From: Vulcanococcus sp.
GTDB taxonomy: Bacteria > Cyanobacteriota > Cyanobacteriia > PCC-6307 > Cyanobiaceae
Direction: 5' to 3'
DNA: 64,000 bases
NCBI GenBank assembly: GCA_019264575.1
Contig: JAHUZV010000018.1
Span: 1 to 64,000 of the forward strand
The notes beneath the pieces were generated by a model. The model was not told the DNA's origin. It searched no databases and worked only from the letters and a program-made list of their open reading frames with translations. Below are positions 60,499-64,000 of this stretch, in pieces; position 1 is the first letter of the stretch; every line of letters begins with the position of its first letter. Position numbers and translations under genes: made by a program.

Positions 60499-60950
60499 TG
60501 GCGGGCTTTGGTGCCAAAGGGCCTGACCCACAGCAGCCGTGCCCCTGCGGTGGCGGCAGCGAGGGTGCCAGCTACGCCAGTTGTTGCCGCCCGCTGCACC
60601 GGCAGGAGCGAGCCGCCGCCACGGCTGAGCAGCTGATGCGCTCGCGCTACAGCGCCTTTGCCCTCGCCGAGATCGATCACCTGCTGCGCACGCAACCCTC
60701 GGAGGAGCCCGAGCAGGCCAGGCGCCGTTCGCTCGAGGCCAGCTCCCGGAAGCTGCGCTGGCGGGGTTTGGAGATCGTGGCCATGGAGGCCGGAGGCCCC
60801 GATGATCTCGAGGGCACCGTGACCTTCCTTGCCCACTACAGCGCCGGTGCGGAGCGGGGGATCCTGCGGGAGTGCTCACGCTTTGGCCGGGAGGGTGGTC
60901 GCCCCGATGGCGCCTGGCTCTATCTCGAGGCGATCGAGCTCAGTGGTTGA
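60498..60950 (+). CDS. YchJ-like protein (UPF0225, SEC-C-like zinc motif)
   Basis: A 150-aa protein with an N-terminal zinc-type motif (C15-P-C17 ... C29-C30, PCPCGGGSEGASYASCC) and the YchJ core MRSRYSAFALAEIDHLLRT, then FLAHYSAGAERGILRECSRF. Function unknown; the fold is NTF2-like. ATG at 60498 overlaps the DUF3326 stop. Convergent with a minus-strand 100-aa gene, overlapping it by 11 bases. Confidence 0.9.
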   Translation: MAGFGAKGPDPQQPCPCGGGSEGASYASCCRPLHRQERAAATAEQLMRSRYSAFALAEIDHLLRTQPSEEPEQARRRSLEASSRKLRWRGLEIVAMEAGGPDDLEGTVTFLAHYSAGAERGILRECSRFGREGGRPDGAWLYLEAIELSG

Positions 60951-61242
60951 GGCCTGTGCAGATCCGATCGAGCACCGATGCGCAGCGGGTGCTTGATCGG
61001 GCCATGCATTCACCGCTGAGGGTTTCCAGCCACAGCTCGCCGGTGCTGGCGATGTCGCTCCAGTCGGCCCACACGCGCACGTAGTCGTTCACGCGACGGC
61101 CGGAGCAGGGCCGCTCGAAGGCCATCAAGGTGCGGTGATCGGGCTGCTCCACCTCAAGGCCGAGCTGCTCCAGCAGGGGGCGCAGCAACTCACCCGGGGA
61201 GCGGGAGCCGTGGAAGGGAACGAGGGCGCGGCAGTAGGCCAT
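60940..61242 (-). CDS. Conserved hypothetical protein, 100 aa
   Basis: ATG 61242 gives MAYCRALVPFHGSRSPGELLRPLLEQLG..., with VEQPDHRTLMAFERPC, VNDYVRVWADWSDIASTGELWLETLSGECMARSS and a final VLDRICTGLNH. Mixed alpha/beta, several cysteines. I do not recognise the family. The open frame extends further upstream to 61407, overlapping the 3' end of ald, but no start there looks preferable. It lies 98 bases downstream of ald on the same strand. Confidence 0.62.
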   Translation of the reverse strand: MAYCRALVPFHGSRSPGELLRPLLEQLGLEVEQPDHRTLMAFERPCSGRRVNDYVRVWADWSDIASTGELWLETLSGECMARSSTRCASVLDRICTGLNH

Positions 61243-61340
61243 GGCATCGATAAGGCCGTGGTTGCAACGGCTGAACTCAACGTATGGATGGCGCGGCTCG
61301 GGGTTCCCCGCCTGCTCAGAATGTTTTCCACTCCGGTGCT

Positions 61341-62474
61341 TCAGCTCAGGCAGGCCATCGGATGGCGCGTGGGCAGCCCCAGGGCCTTGGCCACGCCGGG
61401 ATGGCACACCGATCCGGCCACTGTGTTCAAGCCAGACACCAGCTCAGGCCGATCGGTGACCGCCTCCACCAGTCCGCGGCCAGCCACGGCAGCGATGTAG
61501 GGAAGGGTGACGCTCACCAGCGCTTCGGTGGAGGTGAACGGCACGGCACCGGGCATGTTGCCCACGGCGTAGTGCTGCACCCCATGCACGCTGATCACGG
61601 GATCGGTGTGGGTGGTTTCGCGGCTGGTGGCGATGCAGCCTCCCTGATCGATCGCCACATCCACGATCACTGACCCCGGCTGCATCTGCGCCACCAGCGC
61701 TTCCTCCACCAGGGTGGGAGCCCGGTCGCCCGGCAGCAGTACCGCGCCAATCAGCAGATCGGCGGAGGGCACGAGCCGCTCCAGCAGCCCACGGCTGCTC
61801 ACCAGGCTCACCAGGCGCCCCTGCCGCTGGCTTTCCAGTCGCCGCAGCCGCTCAGGGGAGAGATCGAGCAGGAACACTTCCGCATCCATGGCGGCGGCCA
61901 GCCGAGCCGCATTCCACCCCACGCTGCCGGCACCCAGCACCACCACCCGGGCGGGCCGCACCCCGGTGCAGCCCCCGATCAATACGCCCCGCCCGCCCTG
62001 GGGTTTCTCGAGCAGGCGCGCCCCCACCTGGGCTGCCAGGCGGCCGGCGATCTCACTCATCGGCGCCAGCAGAGGCAGGCTGCCATCGGCGAGTTGCACC
62101 GTTTCGTAAGCGATGGCGGTGGTGCCCGCCTGCAGCAAGGCCCGGCCCACCGCGGGGTAGGCCGCCAGGTGCAGGTAGGTGAACAGCACCAGATCGGGCC
62201 GCAGGAAGGCGAACTCCTCGGGCTGCGGTTCCTTCACCTTCACCACCAAATGGGCGGCCCAGGCCTCTGTTTGATCCACCAGGGCCGCTCCGGCTGCTTC
62301 AAAGGCCGCATCGCTGATGCCGGCGCCCTCGCCCGCACCTTGTTCGATGCGCACCTGCAGGCCATGGCTCACCAGCTCGCGCACCGCATCGGGCGTGAGC
62401 GCTACTCGGCGTTCGTCGGACTTGATCTCCCGCGGCACGCCGATGCTGGCGATCGAAGCGATGGTGGCGGCCAT
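61341..62474 (-). CDS. ald: Alanine dehydrogenase
   Basis: A 377-aa NAD-dependent enzyme interconverting alanine and pyruvate plus ammonium. Family blocks are VPREIKSDERRVALTPDAVRELV at the N-terminus, KVKEPQPEEFAFL, TAIAYETVQ, the Rossmann loop VVVLGAGSVGWNAARLA, and VDVAIDQGGCIATSRETTHTDP. ATG at 62474. nadE lies upstream on the same strand, 74 bases away. Confidence 0.95.
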   Translation of the reverse strand: MAATIASIASIGVPREIKSDERRVALTPDAVRELVSHGLQVRIEQGAGEGAGISDAAFEAAGAALVDQTEAWAAHLVVKVKEPQPEEFAFLRPDLVLFTYLHLAAYPAVGRALLQAGTTAIAYETVQLADGSLPLLAPMSEIAGRLAAQVGARLLEKPQGGRGVLIGGCTGVRPARVVVLGAGSVGWNAARLAAAMDAEVFLLDLSPERLRRLESQRQGRLVSLVSSRGLLERLVPSADLLIGAVLLPGDRAPTLVEEALVAQMQPGSVIVDVAIDQGGCIATSRETTHTDPVISVHGVQHYAVGNMPGAVPFTSTEALVSVTLPYIAAVAGRGLVEAVTDRPELVSGLNTVAGSVCHPGVAKALGLPTRHPMACLS

Positions 62475-62548
62475 GGCGCGATCGCGGTGGCGGATCGCCC
62501 TTCAGCTTGGCGCCGCTGGCAGGGATTGACCACTTGATTGCCGCGGCT

Positions 62549-64000
62549 CTAGGCCGCAGCGATCGGCATCCTCCAGCCGCTGCCAAAGGAGCGTTGGCTG
62601 AGCTTGAGCACGGGCGGTGCCTGGCGGCGTTTGAATTCGGCGCGGCGCAGTAAGCCCATCACCCGTTGGGCTAGGGCCGCATCAACGCCGCGGGCGATCA
62701 GATCTTCGGGGCTTTGATGCTCTTCCAGCAGAGCCTGCAGCAGCGGATCGAGCAGCGCGTAATCCGGCAGCGAGTCGCTGTCGCGTTGGTCGGGGCGCAG
62801 TTCAGCGCTGGGGGCTTTCTCGCGGATGGCGGCACCCACCAGCTCGCCGGTTGCCGGTAGGCCGAGCGCAGCCCGGCAGTGGGCTGATGCCTCTGAATCG
62901 ATCCAGGCGCAGAGGCGGAACACGCTGGTTTTGTAGAGGTCGCCAATCACGGCCAGCCCGCCGTTCATATCGCCGTAGAGGGTGCAGTAACCAACGGCCA
63001 GTTCGCTTTTGTTGCCGGTGGAAAGCAGCAACTGCTCCTGCTGGTTGGCCACGGCCATCAGCAGGGTGCCGCGGATGCGCGATTGAAGGTTTTCGGCAGT
63101 TAACCCCGCGGGCGCGCCACCGAGTGGTGGGCTGAGAGCCGCATCAAAACTCGCCATCAAGGGTGCGATCGGCACCGTTTGTGTGGCGATGCCCAGGCGA
63201 TCGGCGAGGGCGAGGGAGTCGTGGATCGACCCCTCCGAGCTCCAGGGTGAGGGCATCAACAGCGCCTGCACGTTCTCCGCGCCCAGGGCCGCGGCGGCAA
63301 TCACCGCCACCAGGGCTGAATCGATGCCGCCGCTCAGCCCCAGCAGCGCCTTGCTGAAACCGCACTTGCGGGCGTAGTCGCGCACCCCCAGCACCAGGGC
63401 GCGCAGCAGCAGGTCGTCGGTTGCGGGCAGCGCGGCGAGAAGCCCCTCCGGGGGAGCTGCATCACGGGCATCCCAGAGGCCGAGATCCGCCTCGGCAAAG
63501 CTGAGCTGATGCAGCACCGTGCCATCGGCGCCGGTCACGAAGCTGCCGCCGTCGAACACCAGCTCGTCGTTGCCGCCCACTTGGTTCACGTACACCACCG
63601 GGCACTGCAGCCGGCGGGCCGCCGCGGCCGCTAGCTCGCGCCGCAGTTGTGCTTTGCCAGTGCCGAAGGGTGAGGCCGAGAGGTTGAGCAGCAGATCAGG
63701 TTGCAGTGCCTGCAGATCTGCAACCGGGTCAGCCCCGAGCAGCCGCTGCTGGTGCAGCTCGTCTTCCACCCACAGGTCTTCGCAGATGGTGATGCCGAGG
63801 CGCCAGAGGCGGCCATGGCGTTCCAGCTCGAGCAGGCATGCTTGGTCGGCCGGGCGGAAATAGCGCCGCTCATCGAATACGTCGTAGCTGGGCAGCAGGC
63901 GCTTGCGGGCCACCACCCGCCAGCTGCCGGGCTCCACCAGAGCAGCGGCGTTGAACAGATCAGGGGTCTGCCGATCGGGCGTGGGCTCGCTCACCCCCAG
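62549..64000 (-). CDS. nadE: Glutamine-dependent NAD+ synthetase, 3' part
   Basis: The last 484 or so residues of a two-domain enzyme; the frame is open to the window edge, so the start is outside. The upstream part belongs to the nitrilase-type glutaminase domain, with Lys (RKRLLPSYDVFDE) and the Cys nucleophile ITICEDLW visible. The C-terminal NAD synthetase domain begins near LGVRDYARKCGFSKALLGLSGGIDSALV, which carries the PP-loop SGGIDS; LLSTGNKSELAVGYCTLYGDMNGGLAVIGDLYKT follows. It makes NAD+ from deamido-NAD+, glutamine and ATP. Confidence 0.95.
   Translation of the reverse strand: MGVSEPTPDRQTPDLFNAAALVEPGSWRVVARKRLLPSYDVFDERRYFRPADQACLLELERHGRLWRLGITICEDLWVEDELHQQRLLGADPVADLQALQPDLLLNLSASPFGTGKAQLRRELAAAAARRLQCPVVYVNQVGGNDELVFDGGSFVTGADGTVLHQLSFAEADLGLWDARDAAPPEGLLAALPATDDLLLRALVLGVRDYARKCGFSKALLGLSGGIDSALVAVIAAAALGAENVQALLMPSPWSSEGSIHDSLALADRLGIATQTVPIAPLMASFDAALSPPLGGAPAGLTAENLQSRIRGTLLMAVANQQEQLLLSTGNKSELAVGYCTLYGDMNGGLAVIGDLYKTSVFRLCAWIDSEASAHCRAALGLPATGELVGAAIREKAPSAELRPDQRDSDSLPDYALLDPLLQALLEEHQSPEDLIARGVDAALAQRVMGLLRRAEFKRRQAPPVLKLSQRSFGSGWRMPIAAA

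Noticed and set aside
63989..63994. GTG at 63994 as the nadE start
   Set aside because: The reading frame continues to the window edge and the glutaminase domain would lack its N-terminal half, so the gene is partial.

Overview
The window is a GC-rich cyanobacterial chromosome segment, most likely from the alpha-cyanobacterial Synechococcus/Cyanobium group. The evidence is the end of a photosystem II D1 gene, a complete phycobilisome core cluster (apcE-apcA-apcB-apcC), rpoC split into rpoC1 and rpoC2, a chloroplast-type ATP synthase operon with a b/b' pair, a high-light-inducible protein, and a biotin cluster carrying the picocyanobacterial esterase bioK. I see no phage, transposon, integron or CRISPR array. 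This is core genome, and the less usual material is in small conserved genes of unknown function and in leader-region secondary structure.

Layout. 1-2143: end of psbA with its terminator, a fungal-type cytosine deaminase, an Old Yellow Enzyme homologue and tRNA-Thr(CGT). 2193-9355: DUF3493 protein, a membrane protein with a low-complexity tail, then the minus-strand translation cluster rimP-nusA-ylxR-infB, and a small Cys-rich protein. 9409-14693: a CpdA-like phosphodiesterase, HtrA/Deg protease, rpiA, hisD (minus), rpsT and tatD. 15027-25750: rpoB-rpoC1-rpoC2, then hli and rlmN, which overlap. 25747-32225: an AmpG-like transporter; a coupled run of HEAT-repeat protein, DUF2997, Ycf35-type DUF1257, 4Fe-4S ferredoxin and aldo/keto reductase; rsmG; and a J-domain/DUF3143 pair. 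32242-35691: bioF-bioK-bioC-bioD. 35784-45940: Ski2-like helicase, rlmH, purB, TlyA-type methyltransferase, glnB, queF, ccs1-ccdA and ftsW. 46067-50737: apcE-apcA-apcB-apcC on the minus strand. 50890-57981: a methyltransferase, then atp1-a-c-b'-b-delta-alpha-gamma. 58120-64000: a 2OG-oxygenase-like gene, 2Fe-2S ferredoxin, two conserved unknowns, a YchJ-like protein, alanine dehydrogenase and the 3' part of nadE, which runs off the window.

How the genes work together. Three large machines dominate: RNA polymerase with early translation factors, the allophycocyanin core with its core-membrane linker, and the F-type ATP synthase (beta and epsilon lie elsewhere). Translational coupling through ATGA, GTGA, TGATG or TAATG overlaps is common and groups several small unknown proteins with iron-sulfur proteins. 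These are the best candidates for undescribed biology: the HEAT/DUF2997/DUF1257/ferredoxin/AKR unit at 27275-30346 and the ferredoxin/69-aa/DUF3326/YchJ unit at 58899-60950. The most striking non-coding signal is a perfect 24-bp inverted repeat with a 4-nt loop in the apcA leader (47381-47432). The PII protein has Phe where Tyr51 is expected.

All identifications come from reading the sequence and remembered family signatures; no database search was possible.
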